A stretch of DNA of 64,000 nt from Oceanidesulfovibrio marinus (GTDB lineage Bacteria; Desulfobacterota; Desulfovibrionia; Desulfovibrionales; Desulfovibrionaceae). The stretch spans positions 4,433,322-4,497,321 of the forward strand of contig NZ_CP039543.1 in NCBI RefSeq assembly GCF_013085545.1, in the 5' to 3' direction. Positions 1-8,510 of this stretch are shown here, in pieces. Under the pieces are notes generated by a model. That model made no database searches, was not told the origin of the DNA, and saw nothing but the letters and a program-made list of their open reading frames with translations. Each line of letters begins with the position of its first letter. Position 1 is the first letter of the stretch. The position numbers and the translations under genes were made by a program.

Positions 1-135
1 AATTTCCCGCTGGCTGCGTTGCTGCAAAAAGTTCAAACCCTTCGTATCTTTTATACGCGTCAGCCTTGAACTTTTCTTGCGCCTTGCCAGCGGGATTTTT
101 GAACAGCCTGCCGTGAGAGAACTTTTTTAACAGCT
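1..135. repeat. Imperfect intergenic inverted repeat
   Basis: Bases 3-36 and 66-97 form an imperfect inverted repeat: the arms share CCCGCTGGC and AAAAGTTCAA and their complements. A further TTGAAC/GTTAA-rich stretch follows to about 133. It looks like an extragenic palindromic element at the end of a gene outside the window. No coding potential is visible. Confidence 0.45.
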
Positions 136-154
136 TCTTAGTATATGTGACATT

Positions 155-196
155 AAAAGCGGGGAGCCTGGTTGCCAAGCTCCCCGCTTTTCTTTT
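155..196 (+). terminator. Rho-independent terminator, now followed by an IS
   Basis: Stem AAAGCGGGGAGC pairs with GCTCCCCGCTTT, followed by a T-rich tract. It would end a gene lying left of the window. The T tract is exactly where the adjacent IS inserted: its 8 bp TTTCTTTT are duplicated on the far side of the IS. Confidence 0.8.
189..196. repeat. Left target-site duplication of the IS
   Basis: TTTCTTTT immediately left of the IS is repeated perfectly at 1027-1034. Eight bp is the duplication length known for IS1595-family elements. Confidence 0.85.
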
Positions 197-220
197 GGTA
201 ATTTCTAAGAAACTCGGACC
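197..220 (+). repeat. IS left terminal inverted repeat
   Basis: Begins GGTAATTTCTAAG and ends CGGACC; matches the reverse complement of 1003-1026 at 19 of 24 positions. Confidence 0.85.
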
Positions 221-982
221 AGAATAGGGTTGATTTCAGCCATCGGAGTAGTTCTTAATGCATTGAGAAGAATAGGAAAAAGATCTTCATTCCGATGATT
301 GAAACGAAAGCAAACTTCACCCAAATACAGGTGAAAGAATTTTCTGGGAACTCCGCGGAAAGGGTACTGCCAATTCTTCGCATAGCTCCAGAAGCCCTCG
401 ATCCCTTTGATGTGGTCACGTCCCTTGGGCCGGCCCTTCTCCTTTCGGACAACAACATGCTCGCCTCGAAGACGCAGGCTCGCGTACGCCTGCCATTGAT
501 CCGTATAATACAGGCTTCCGGGGAGCGTGTGCTCGCGCACCAACTGCACCACCTCGGCCTGGCTTCTGGCCTTGAGGGGAAAGGCGCGGACCATGCCGTT
601 TCGTTTGACAATGCCCAACACGATGACCTTACCAGCGGCGCCCCAGCCACGTTTGCCCTTGCGGACTCCGCCGAAAGTGCTTTTGTCGCACTCGACATCA
701 CCCTCGAAAGGCGCACGCAAGCCTTCGGCGTGCGCAACAAGCCCGGATCATACGATAGAACCGGTCCACGGTCGGGGCGCTGGCCGTTTCGCGAAACCGC
801 TGCCGGTAGACCGGAACGCCGAAGACAAAGAGTTCGAGGAGGCGGCGCTTGGACGCTTCGGGGAGCCGGCAGGCTTCCCAGACAGTCTTCCACGTGTAGC
901 GCTTGGCGCACCGGCGACACTTGAAACGGCCGTCTCCCAGCTTCCAGGCCCAGGTGTACGCGCACGAAGGACATTTTCTCAT
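205..982 (-). pseudogene. IS1595-type transposase, split by a frameshift
   Basis: The first part (982 down to 698, 94 residues) has a zinc ribbon, CPSC...CRRC, followed by the helical region typical of IS1595 transposases. The catalytic part (720 down to 205, about 171 residues) has ECDKSTFGG, the KGKRGWGAAGK motif, YTDQWQAY and HIKGIEGFW, which match the DDE-type signature of the IS1016 group. The second frame lies +1 relative to the first, and the two overlap by 23 bp. No obvious slippery heptamer for a -1 shift is visible and the offset is the wrong direction for one, so a single-base indel is the simplest reading. Programmed +1 shifting or reinitiation at TTG 720 cannot be excluded. Confidence 0.85.
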
Positions 983-1002
983 CGTCGAACCTGCCTACCA
1001 CA

Positions 1003-1026
1003 GGTCCGGTTCGCTTAGGAATTACC
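1003..1026 (-). repeat. IS right terminal inverted repeat
   Basis: Partner of 197-220. It lies just upstream of the transposase start at 982. Confidence 0.85.
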
Positions 1027-1034
1027 TTTCTTTT
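1027..1034. repeat. Right target-site duplication of the IS
   Basis: TTTCTTTT, identical to 189-196. It is part of the original T tract of the terminator at 155-196. Confidence 0.85.
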
Positions 1035-1217
1035 TACAATATGCCCTCCGGGGTCCAGGGAGCCAACATGCGCTTAGAGTCGCCGGACACGTATGTTACG
1101 TATCAACCTCTGGGCGTATAGGTGAGGTATCGGTTTCGGTGCGCCGGGCTGGTGCATTACGGCCGGCGTCGTTGTATGCTGGGAGGTGTATCCCCACCTG
1201 CAGCGCGAGGAGCGACC

Positions 1218-1589
1218 ATGCTGGAGCTACGAGAAACGCCGGGCAGCAACATCGTTGAACTCGTCATCGACGGCCGTATCAGCCGTGACGACTTCGACCG
1301 GGCCATCGAGATTATCAACCGGGTCATCGAGGAGCACGGCAGCGTCAAGCTGCTCGAAGATATCCGGGCGTTCGGCGCGGTGGACCCCTCGCTGATCTGG
1401 GAAGACCTCAAATGGGCCTTTGCCCACTTCAAGGACATCTCCAAAACTGCCATTGTCGCCGATCGGAAGTGGCTGGAATGGTACACGAATATCTTCAAGC
1501 CGTTCGTGAAGATGGAAGTCCGTTACTTCGACTCCAGCGAGATCGACGACGCCCGGCGCTGGCTGGCTGAGCCACCCGAACAGGAGTAG
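1218..1589 (+). CDS. SpoIIAA/STAS-like small protein
   Basis: A 123-residue soluble protein. ATG 1218 is preferred because GAGG lies a short distance upstream and the longer in-frame extension upstream looks non-coding. The pattern (MLELRETPGSNIVELVIDG at the start, alternating strands and helices, a central KLLEDIRAF and the late DRKWLEW segment) resembles the SpoIIAA-like/STAS family (PF11964 type), whose function is largely unknown. It has no signal peptide or membrane segment. It stands alone between the IS and a hairpin repeat, and nothing in the neighbourhood indicates a partner. Family membership is moderately secure; function is unassigned. Confidence 0.75.
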   Translation: MLELRETPGSNIVELVIDGRISRDDFDRAIEIINRVIEEHGSVKLLEDIRAFGAVDPSLIWEDLKWAFAHFKDISKTAIVADRKWLEWYTNIFKPFVKMEVRYFDSSEIDDARRWLAEPPEQE

Positions 1590-1601
1590 CCCGCACCCTC
1601 T

Positions 1602-1821
1602 GCCAGGGGAGTTCAATTCCCCTGGACCCTAGATATGGGTCCAGGGAGCTAAGCTCCCTGGTGGGAGTTTGAGGGCAAAGCCCTCAAGACCCCTGGCTCG
1701 CCGCTTCGCGATCGGTTCGCCGTACTCACCGGCCCAATTCTCTTTTCCTGGAGAATTGTGAACCCAGAACGGTGGCCCCTTGCGGGGTGACCCGAGGGGC
1801 AGCGCCCCTCGGGTCACCAGG
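1602..1821. repeat. Family A intergenic hairpin repeat, copy 1
   Basis: Modular palindromes: CCAGGGGA...TCCCCTGG, CCAGGGAGCTAAGCTCCCTGG (core 1643-1662), GAGGGCAAAGCCCTC, then after a diverged spacer GAGGGGCAGCGCCCCTC. The same modules recur six more times in this window. It lies between convergent genes and probably acts as a bidirectional terminator or REP-like element. Confidence 0.7.
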
Positions 1822-1838
1822 ATTAGCCAGAAATCTTT

Positions 1839-3029
1839 CTACAGCTTGGATTTGAGGACGAGGTCGGTGATGGGGCCGCGGGAGCGGTCGCCTTTGAGCA
1901 CGATGTGCGCGTAGTTGGAGAACCCTTTGAACTTGCGCACGATCCAGTTGAGGCCGTTGTTGGAGGCCGAGAGATAGGGGTTGTCCACCTGGCTGGTATC
2001 GCCCAGGCAGAAGCATTTGACGCCTTCGCCCATGCGGGTGAGCAGGGCGCGGACCTCGTTGCGCGAGAGGTTCTGGGTTTCATCTACGATGACCACGGCG
2101 TTCTCGATATTCATACCGCGGATGTAGTTGAGCGGCAGGATTTCGAACTTCTTGGTGTTGTAGCGCAAGAGGTCGTCGTTGGGGTTGAGGAATATCTTGT
2201 TGGCCGGCCGCGACTCGTGGAGCTTGAGCAGCAGGTCGTGGATATACTTGACGTACGGCTCCATCTTTTCCTTCACGTCGCCGGGCAGGTAGCCCAGCTT
2301 GGAGCCCAGCTCGATGGTGGGTTTGACGATGAATATCTTCTCGTAGAGCCGTTTTTCCAGCACGAGGTAGAGGCTGGTGGCCAGGGCCAGGAAGGTCTTG
2401 CCGAAGCCGGCCTCGCTCTGCATGGAGACGAGGTCGATGGTGGGATTCTGCATCAGCATCAGCGCCAGGTTCTGGTACACGCTGCGCGGTTTCACGTTCC
2501 ACATGGAGGTCGTGTAGTTGATGCACTCGTCACCGGCGGCGCCGTGGAATATGGGCTTGCCGTCCTGCCAGGTAAAGCAGTTGGTCACGGTTTCTTCGCC
2601 ATCGGGCACGAACCCTGTGTACAGCTGCGACTCGGACTCGAAAGGTTTGGAGTCGCGGAACTCCTCGCTCTTGATCTTGGCCAGTCCGGCCTGGAGCTGG
2701 AGGATGCGGTCATTGGTGACCAGGATGGGGTCCTCGATGGACGTGCTCTTGATCTCCTTGAGGATGTAGTTGTCCACGATCTCCTCGGTGAACCGGGAGA
2801 TGGAGGCGTCGTTCTGGATGAACTGGATGGAGTCGCGGTGCTCCAGCAGAACGTCGACCACTTTGGCCACGATGTGGCGGATGCGCTGGTTGGTCTTGAG
2901 CTGGTTGAGCTCGATGAGCACGTGGTAGGGGATGAAGATGTTGTTTTCTTGGCCGTTCTTCAGGTTGACGATGGCTTGAGGGTTTTCAATGAGGACGTTG
3001 GTGTCGAGGACGTAATTCTTTTTGGTCAT
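1839..3029 (-). CDS. PIN-PhoH family ATPase/ribonuclease (PhoH2 type)
   Basis: A 396-residue protein. The N-terminal PIN domain starts with NYVLDTNVLIENP and has further acidic residues near DPILVTND, as in PIN ribonucleases. The C-terminal PhoH domain has a P-loop SEAGFGKT near residue 205, Walker B VVIVDETQN near 310, and the family signature TRMGEGVKCFCLGDTSQ. PhoH2 proteins of this architecture are known as RNA helicase/RNase enzymes, often toxin-antitoxin related; no antitoxin-like small gene is visible upstream here. Start ATG 3029 immediately precedes MTKKNYVLDT; the ribosome site is weak. Length is normal for a PIN-PhoH fusion (about 400-460 residues). Confidence 0.93.
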   Translation of the reverse strand: MTKKNYVLDTNVLIENPQAIVNLKNGQENNIFIPYHVLIELNQLKTNQRIRHIVAKVVDVLLEHRDSIQFIQNDASISRFTEEIVDNYILKEIKSTSIEDPILVTNDRILQLQAGLAKIKSEEFRDSKPFESESQLYTGFVPDGEETVTNCFTWQDGKPIFHGAAGDECINYTTSMWNVKPRSVYQNLALMLMQNPTIDLVSMQSEAGFGKTFLALATSLYLVLEKRLYEKIFIVKPTIELGSKLGYLPGDVKEKMEPYVKYIHDLLLKLHESRPANKIFLNPNDDLLRYNTKKFEILPLNYIRGMNIENAVVIVDETQNLSRNEVRALLTRMGEGVKCFCLGDTSQVDNPYLSASNNGLNWIVRKFKGFSNYAHIVLKGDRSRGPITDLVLKSKL

Positions 3030-3779
3030 AGCGTGTTCGCCCAGGGGCTAAAGGCCATGGATGGACAAGTCGACGCCGCGTCCGCATGGAGAGCAGACGG
3101 CGCCGGGACCGCAGCCGAACCGGAACCAACGCAGCGTACAGGCTGTGTGGAACCGGAAAAGTGACTTGGGAAGGAAGAGGAGGCGCGTGCGCCGGGGCGG
3201 CAGGAGCGCCCGAGAAGCCGTTGTGCGGCTGAAGAGCGGAAAGGGGTACTCCGTTCAGTCAGCACGCAGTGTCACCTCGCATACATCGGGAGGGAGATGC
3301 TGACGGCCGGACAGCTGGTCCAGACGCGCAGATGGCGATAGGGATGGTGTCCCAGGAGAGGGTGGCTTGCGCCGGGGGTATGTGGCGTTCGGTATGCAGC
3401 GTCATGTAGCTGTCACACTCTCAATGCACGCGTGGCGTGACACAGGCTGGGAACCGATACGCATCAGCCTGTCCATTTCAATTATCTGCACATTACCCCG
3501 CGCGCGGTTACAAATCAATGACGCGGGCAGGGACGTTACGTGACGCGGGGTTCAAGGCGCCACGGGCGCGACCCGGACTCGTCCTGTCCGAGGGCTTTGC
3601 CCTTGGGCTCCCACCAGGGAACTAAGTTCCCTGGACCCATGTCATCGATTGCACAGGACAGCGTCCCCGGACAACTGGCGTGAGACGCGCACCAAGGTTG
3701 TAAAATATCGCGTCCTGTTTCAAACTATGCGCCCGGGTCCATGGAGACCCGGCAAACCTGAACATACATACGGTACAAT
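3030..3779. other. 750-bp intergenic region
   Basis: Divergent spacer between the PhoH gene and the MscS gene. Apart from a partial family A repeat (3588-3640) and an AT-rich stretch just before the MscS start (about 3698-3780), no gene, RNA or clear promoter could be supported. The translatable stretches here lack ribosome sites and recognisable protein character. Confidence 0.5.
3588..3640. repeat. Family A intergenic hairpin repeat, copy 2 (partial)
   Basis: Contains CCGAGGGC...GCCCTTGGG and the palindrome CCAGGGAACTAAGTTCCCTGG's core (about 3614-3634). It is a shortened version of the family A array. Confidence 0.6.
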
Positions 3780-5873
3780 ATGAAACTCTTTTGGCGATTG
3801 ATACTTATCCTGGGCATTATCCTGGCGGTGGGGGGGTACCTGGCGGAACGCGAAACACGATTGAGCCCAGACCTTTCGCAAGTCGATATCCAGCAATGCG
3901 AGCGTGGCACGCCGCGTGAAGCCATTGCCTCGTTTTTGCGCAGCATGCATCGCTATGAGGAGGACAACCAGTTCGGTTTTTCCTGCCTGGTCCCACTCGT
4001 GGCCTCCCCGGAGGAAATCAAGGAGGAGATAGACAAGTCCGTCATTCTGCTTCGGGCGAGACAGCTGTTGCTCCTCCTGGAGAATCTCGACTTCCAAATG
4101 GAGGACATCGTCTCCGACCGTATAGATGTGGATAAGGTGACGCTGCCTTTCACCTATCAGAACAAGTCCGTAGACATCACCATGTTGCGAGCGGACACGG
4201 GCTGGTTTTTTGATCCTTCGATGTTTAAGAGTGCGGAGTTTCGGTCCACATACCAGACCTTGCAGGATACGTTCGAACGGTTCACCCGGTCAGACATGCA
4301 AGGCGACACCTTTGTTCCGGATCTCATGAGCCCCTATCGCACGTTGTATACGTTGAGGGCCGGCGTGGAGGGACTGGATGCCGAGGGTATGACCGATGCA
4401 TTAAAGACCATGGACATGAGTGAGTTCTTGCCCCCGGAACGTTCGGTATACGGCCCGGTCCTGGCTGTCATGCTGTACCGGATCATCACGTTGCATTCCA
4501 CGCTGCAGCTGGAAGAGCTCTCCGCCGACCCCACGACCACGCGACAGCCCATCTTTCTGGTGGTGCCAGGCCTGGGAACAGTGACCATGCACGTGGTCAC
4601 CCAGGAGAACGGGGTCAAAGCCTGGAAGTTCACCCCCAAAAGCCTGGAGGTGGCCTGGAAGAGCTATGATGACATCATGCGCAATCTCATGGTCCAAGGC
4701 GTCGATCCCTTCATCGGTGTGCGGCTCTCCCTGCATACCCGCCTCGACGACCTGGTCCAGAAACATGCCCGTGGGCTTTTGGTCTATTTTCTCAAAAGCA
4801 ATCTCTATAAATGGATCATTATATTTGTGTTGCTAGTGGCGACGCCGCTTCTGTGCCGCGTGTCCTCCTGGCTCGCAAATCGCATCCTCACGACCGTGGA
4901 GAGCCGTCTGCCCAGTGGCGTTTCAGGCTACAAACACTTTGTGCTGCCCGCCCAAATTTTGTTGGTGGCTTTTGTCTGGCTGAAAACCATCCTCATACTT
5001 TTCCCGTATCGAGGGCTCATGGTGGCGACTCTGTACAGCCTGGAAATTATGATGATCGGCACGATGGTCTGGGTCGTCCTGCTGGGCGTAGGGGTGCTGA
5101 CAGAAATCCTGACGGCAGGCCGGAGCGCCAGCATACGCGGCACCATGCTGCTCATCATCGGCCAGATCGTGAAGATTCTGGCCATCCTCGCGGGATTGGT
5201 GGCCATTGCCAATCTTTTCAATCAGAACTCTACGCGCATCGTGGCCGCTTTGGGGATCGGCGGCATCGCCTTGGCGCTGGCCGGTAAAGACACCCTGGAA
5301 AACATCTTCGGCACCCTGGTGATCATGACCACGAGACCTTTTGCCGTGGGCGATTGGATCTTGGTGGATCAGGTGGAGGGCACTGTGGAAAAGGTGGGGG
5401 TCCGCTCAACCTCCATCCGCACCTTCTACAACTCCGAGGTCACCGTACCCAACGCCAAGTTCATCACTTCGCCGGTGGACAACATGGGGCGGCGCACCTG
5501 GCGGCGCTACAAAACGTTCATCGGCGTTGCCTACGACACACCCATCGAAAATGTGAACGAATTCGTGCAGGGACTCAGGCAGATTGTGCTCGATCGGCCG
5601 ACCATGAACAAAGAGAATTTTCACATCGTGGTCAACGACTTCGGCCCCTGGTCCCTCAACATCATGGTCTACGTCTTTTTCAAGACAGCGGATTGGGCTG
5701 AGGAACTTAAAGAGCGCCATCGCTTCATTATGGACACCCTCGCTCTGGCAGAAACAATGGGCATATCCATAACCGTGCCCGAAAGTATCGTGCACCTCAG
5801 GCAGGACGAGGCCAGCGCCCAGGCAGAGCGCACAGGTCCGAGCATGGGCACTGCCAAAATATCCTCGGATTAA
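3780..5873 (+). CDS. MscS-family mechanosensitive channel with large N-terminal domain
   Basis: A 697-residue inner-membrane protein. It begins with a signal/anchor segment (residues 1-22), followed by a roughly 310-residue, mostly polar and presumably periplasmic domain. Several membrane spans follow from about residue 340. The pore helix has the MscS Gly/Ala pattern, ALGIGGIALALAGKDTLENI near 487-506. The beta domain FAVGDWILVDQVEGTVEKVG follows near 520, then the alpha/beta cytoplasmic domain. Channels of this family open under membrane tension to release osmolytes. The periplasmic domain is not one I recognise. The gene is monocistronic; ATG 3780 has only a weak ribosome site but precedes the hydrophobic start directly. 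Confidence 0.93.
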   Translation: MKLFWRLILILGIILAVGGYLAERETRLSPDLSQVDIQQCERGTPREAIASFLRSMHRYEEDNQFGFSCLVPLVASPEEIKEEIDKSVILLRARQLLLLLENLDFQMEDIVSDRIDVDKVTLPFTYQNKSVDITMLRADTGWFFDPSMFKSAEFRSTYQTLQDTFERFTRSDMQGDTFVPDLMSPYRTLYTLRAGVEGLDAEGMTDALKTMDMSEFLPPERSVYGPVLAVMLYRIITLHSTLQLEELSADPTTTRQPIFLVVPGLGTVTMHVVTQENGVKAWKFTPKSLEVAWKSYDDIMRNLMVQGVDPFIGVRLSLHTRLDDLVQKHARGLLVYFLKSNLYKWIIIFVLLVATPLLCRVSSWLANRILTTVESRLPSGVSGYKHFVLPAQILLVAFVWLKTILILFPYRGLMVATLYSLEIMMIGTMVWVVLLGVGVLTEILTAGRSASIRGTMLLIIGQIVKILAILAGLVAIANLFNQNSTRIVAALGIGGIALALAGKDTLENIFGTLVIMTTRPFAVGDWILVDQVEGTVEKVGVRSTSIRTFYNSEVTVPNAKFITSPVDNMGRRTWRRYKTFIGVAYDTPIENVNEFVQGLRQIVLDRPTMNKENFHIVVNDFGPWSLNIMVYVFFKTADWAEELKERHRFIMDTLALAETMGISITVPESIVHLRQDEASAQAERTGPSMGTAKISSD

Positions 5874-5888
5874 AGAGCACCTTGCGTA

Positions 5889-6041
5889 CCGAGGGGCGCT
5901 GCCCCTCGGCTCCCCGCCAGGGAGCACTGCTCCCTGGACCCTGTATTAGGCCATAAAAGACCCCAGAACGGGGTCAAGGGGCCAATGGCCCCTTGCAGGG
6001 AGTTTTGAGGGACAGAGTCCCTCAAAGACAGCGTCCCCCAG
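5889..6041. repeat. Family A intergenic hairpin repeat, copy 3
   Basis: Modules: CCGAGGGGCGCTGCCCCTCGG, CCAGGGAGCACTGCTCCCTGG-like palindrome, CCCCAGAACGGGGTC, AAGGGGCCAATGGCCCCTT, GAGGGACAGAGTCCCTC. It sits between the converging MscS and nfnB genes. Confidence 0.7.
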
Positions 6042-6062
6042 ATATTTTTCTGCCGAGGACGT

Positions 6063-7514
6063 CTAGGCGTTTTCTTCGCCCAGCAGGCGGCGGGCGATTT
6101 CCTGGGCGGCCCGGCGTCCGGCGCCCATGGCGGAGATGACGGTAGCGGCGCCGGTCACGATATCGCCGCCGGCAAAGACGTTGGGCATGCTTGTCTCGCC
6201 GGTTTCCTCATCCACCTGCACGTAGCCGCGCGGTGTTTTCTCCAGCTCGGGCGTGGCTTCCAGGAGGATGGGGTTGGGGCCGGTGCCCACGGCGATGATC
6301 GCCATGTCGCAGGCGAGCTCGAAGTAGTCGCCCTCGATGGGGATGGGCCGGCGGCGGCCCGATGCGTCCGGCTCGCCCAGCTCCATGCGTTGCAGCGCCA
6401 CGGAGGTGAGCACGCCCTGGTCGTCGCCCTTGAACTCGATGGGCGAGGAAAGAATCTGCAGCTCCACGCCTTCTTCGATGGCGTGATCCAGCTCTTCCAC
6501 GCGGGCGGGCATTTCGCCTTTGGTGCGGCGGTAGACGATGAACACGTTCTCCGCGCCCAGGCGCTTGGCGGTGCGGGCGGAGTCCATGGCCACGTTGCCG
6601 CCGCCGAACACGGCGACGTTCTTGCCGGCATACGTGGGGGTGTCGGTTTCCGGGAACTTGTAGGCGCGTCCGAGGTTCACGCGGGTCAGGTACTCGTTGG
6701 CCGAGAACACGCCGATGAGGTTCTCGCCGGGAAGGTTCAGGAACTTGGGCAGGCCGGCGCCCACGCCCAGGAATACGGCCTTGTACCCGGCCTCGAACAG
6801 CTCGCTGATGCCAAAGGTCTTGCCGCCGATCCAGTTGGTAAAGAAGTCCACCTCCTGCTCGCGCAGGGCGTCCACTTCCTGGTGTACGATGTCCTTGGGC
6901 AGGCGGAACTCCGGAATGCCGTAGACAAGCACGCCGCCCAGCTCGTGCAGGGCCTCGAACACAGTGACCTTGATGCCGTGGGAGGAGAGGTAGCCGGCGC
7001 AGGTCAGGCTAGAGGGGCCGGAGCCGATGCACGCGACCTTGATATCCTCGTGGATGGGGGCGCAGACCTTGGTTACGCCGACCATGTGGTCGCAGGCGGT
7101 CTGGGCCATGTAGGTGTCAGCCGTGTAGCGTTCCAGCCGGCCGATGGCCACGGGCTCGCCTTTCTTGCCCAGGATGCACGCGCCCTCGCACTGCACTTCC
7201 TGCGGGCAGACGCGACCACACACGGCGGGCAGGCTGTTGGTGCTCTTGATGGCCTCGTAGGCGCCGGGCACGTCGCCCTTTTGCAGAAAGCCGATGAAAT
7301 CCTTGATAGGCACTTCCACGGGGCAGCCCTTGACGCATGCTGGCTTCTTGCACTGGAGGCAGCGCGCGGCCTCGGCCATGGCCTGCTCCTGCGTATAGCC
7401 CAGGGCCACCTCCATGAAATTCGTGATGCGCTCCTGGGGCGGCTGGGTGGGCATGTCCACGCGCGGCGCCGCGGGCTTCTTCGTCTTCCTGGGGGTTTCC
7501 TCGCTATTGGCCAT
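6063..7514 (-). CDS. nfnB: NADPH-dependent GltD-like flavoprotein, NfnB subunit type
   Basis: A 483-residue protein of the glutamate synthase small subunit/NfnB/SudA family. The N-terminal iron-sulfur region has CLQCKKPACVKGCP (residues about 52-65) and CGRVCPQEVQCEGAC. An FAD Rossmann motif (ACIGSGPSSLTCAGYL) and an NADPH Rossmann motif (VAVFGGGNVAMDSART) follow, and the C-terminus has NVFAGGDIVTGAATVI. ATG 7514 was chosen because MANSEET follows a purine-rich ribosome site, whereas the longer extension lies inside the upstream gene. It overlaps nfnA by 11 bp. With NfnA it is expected to bifurcate electrons between NADH, ferredoxin and NADP in the cytoplasm. GltD of glutamate synthase is excluded by the nfnA neighbour and the absence of a large subunit. 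Confidence 0.93.
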   Translation of the reverse strand: MANSEETPRKTKKPAAPRVDMPTQPPQERITNFMEVALGYTQEQAMAEAARCLQCKKPACVKGCPVEVPIKDFIGFLQKGDVPGAYEAIKSTNSLPAVCGRVCPQEVQCEGACILGKKGEPVAIGRLERYTADTYMAQTACDHMVGVTKVCAPIHEDIKVACIGSGPSSLTCAGYLSSHGIKVTVFEALHELGGVLVYGIPEFRLPKDIVHQEVDALREQEVDFFTNWIGGKTFGISELFEAGYKAVFLGVGAGLPKFLNLPGENLIGVFSANEYLTRVNLGRAYKFPETDTPTYAGKNVAVFGGGNVAMDSARTAKRLGAENVFIVYRRTKGEMPARVEELDHAIEEGVELQILSSPIEFKGDDQGVLTSVALQRMELGEPDASGRRRPIPIEGDYFELACDMAIIAVGTGPNPILLEATPELEKTPRGYVQVDEETGETSMPNVFAGGDIVTGAATVISAMGAGRRAAQEIARRLLGEENA

Positions 7515-8361
7515 GGCTCTTCTTCCACTCCTGGTAGGAGATAGCTTCCTGCGGTTTGAACGCGTTGAGCCGCTTGCGCAGCTCATCGAAATCCACCTGA
7601 AGGCCGTCGAACTCCGGGCCGTCCACGCAGGCGAACTTGGTTTCGCCGCCCACGGTGACGCGGCAGGCGCCGCACATGCCCATGCCGTCCACCATGATGG
7701 AGTTGAGGCTCACAGTGGTCTTCACGTTGAAAGGCCGGGCCACGCGCGCCACGGCGGCCATCATGGGCACAGGGCCCACGGCCACCACCTCGCCGATGTC
7801 TGCGTCGCTTTCCAGGCGCTGCTGCAGGATGTCGGTGACAAAGCCCTTGTGGCCGCAACTGCCGTCGTCCGTGCAGACCTCCAGCTCGGGGCAGAAGCTC
7901 TCCAGCTCGTCGCAGAAGAGCAGAAGGTTCTCGCTGCGCGCGCCCACGATGGCGACCACGCGGTTGCCGGCCATGTGGTGGCCCTTGGCGATGTGGTGCA
8001 TGGCCGCGATGCCGGTGCCGCCGCCCACGCAGATGACCGTGCCGATGGGCTCGATGTGCGTGGCTTTGCCCAGCGGACCGCAGAGGTCCAGGATCACGTC
8101 GCCTTCACCGAGCTGTTCGAGGGCGGCCGTGGTCTTGCCCATCACCAGGTAGACGATGGTGATGGTGCCAGCCTCGGTGTCTGTGTCGGCTATGGTCAGG
8201 GGGATACGCTCACCCTCCGGCGCGATGCGGAGGATGACGAAGTTGCCGGGCAGTGCCTTGCGCGCGATGTGCGGCGCGTGGATGACGAGCTTGCTCGTCT
8301 GCCCGGGGATGAGACGTTCCTTGGACAGAATGCGTGCGGGTGGAGCAGCGATCTCTATCAT
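7504..8361 (-). CDS. nfnA: Ferredoxin-NADP reductase-like flavoprotein, NfnA subunit type
   Basis: A 285-residue PyrK/FNR-type subunit. The N-terminal FAD-binding barrel includes GNFVILRIAPEGERIPLTIA. The nucleotide domain has ICVGGGTGIAAMHHIA. A C-terminal [2Fe-2S] cluster region carries GMCGACRVTVGG...FACVDGPEF. ATG 8361 has GGAG seven bases upstream and precedes MIEIAAPPARIL. The 11-bp overlap with nfnB means one transcript and probably coupled translation. The pair corresponds to sulfide dehydrogenase/NADH-dependent ferredoxin:NADP oxidoreductase of anaerobes. An inverted repeat at 8372-8397 lies just before the start. Confidence 0.93.
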   Translation of the reverse strand: MIEIAAPPARILSKERLIPGQTSKLVIHAPHIARKALPGNFVILRIAPEGERIPLTIADTDTEAGTITIVYLVMGKTTAALEQLGEGDVILDLCGPLGKATHIEPIGTVICVGGGTGIAAMHHIAKGHHMAGNRVVAIVGARSENLLLFCDELESFCPELEVCTDDGSCGHKGFVTDILQQRLESDADIGEVVAVGPVPMMAAVARVARPFNVKTTVSLNSIMVDGMGMCGACRVTVGGETKFACVDGPEFDGLQVDFDELRKRLNAFKPQEAISYQEWKKSHGQ

Positions 8362-8371
8362 ATCATCTCCA

Positions 8372-8397
8372 GTACAATGTTCAGGAAAATGTTGTAC
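8372..8397. promoter_or_regulatory. Inverted repeat before nfnA
   Basis: GTACAA-N14-TTGTAC, perfect 6-bp arms, ending 11 bp before the nfnA start codon. It could be a repressor site or a leader hairpin. It does not match the Rex-type TTGTGA/TCACAA sites expected for redox genes. Confidence 0.3.
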
Positions 8398-8510
8398 GGG
8401 CATGCCATGCCCTTGGCAACCATTGATATCTGGGGATATCCGGATACTTGCAATGGACTGCCGGAGTAGGATATAGAAATGTATCCCAAGCTGAAACAGA
8501 CCATACCCTT

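Larger units (their letters stand above)
197..1026 (-). mobile_element. IS1595-family insertion sequence, 830 bp
   Basis: Complete element bounded by 24-bp imperfect terminal inverted repeats (197-220 and 1003-1026, 19 of 24 positions matching) and a perfect 8-bp direct repeat. It carries one transposase on the minus strand with an N-terminal zinc ribbon and a DDE-type domain close to the IS1016/ISXO2 group. The clean target duplication suggests a fairly recent insertion, yet the transposase reading frame is broken. Family assignment is from remembered protein signatures plus the 8-bp duplication. Confidence 0.9.

Noticed and set aside
698-720. Programmed -1 frameshift in the IS transposase
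   Set aside because: The second frame is offset +1, not -1, and there is no A6G or similar slippery heptamer at the overlap.
3437-3625. Small plus-strand frame in the gap before the MscS gene
   Set aside because: It has no ribosome site and runs into the family A repeat, and the protein character is poor.
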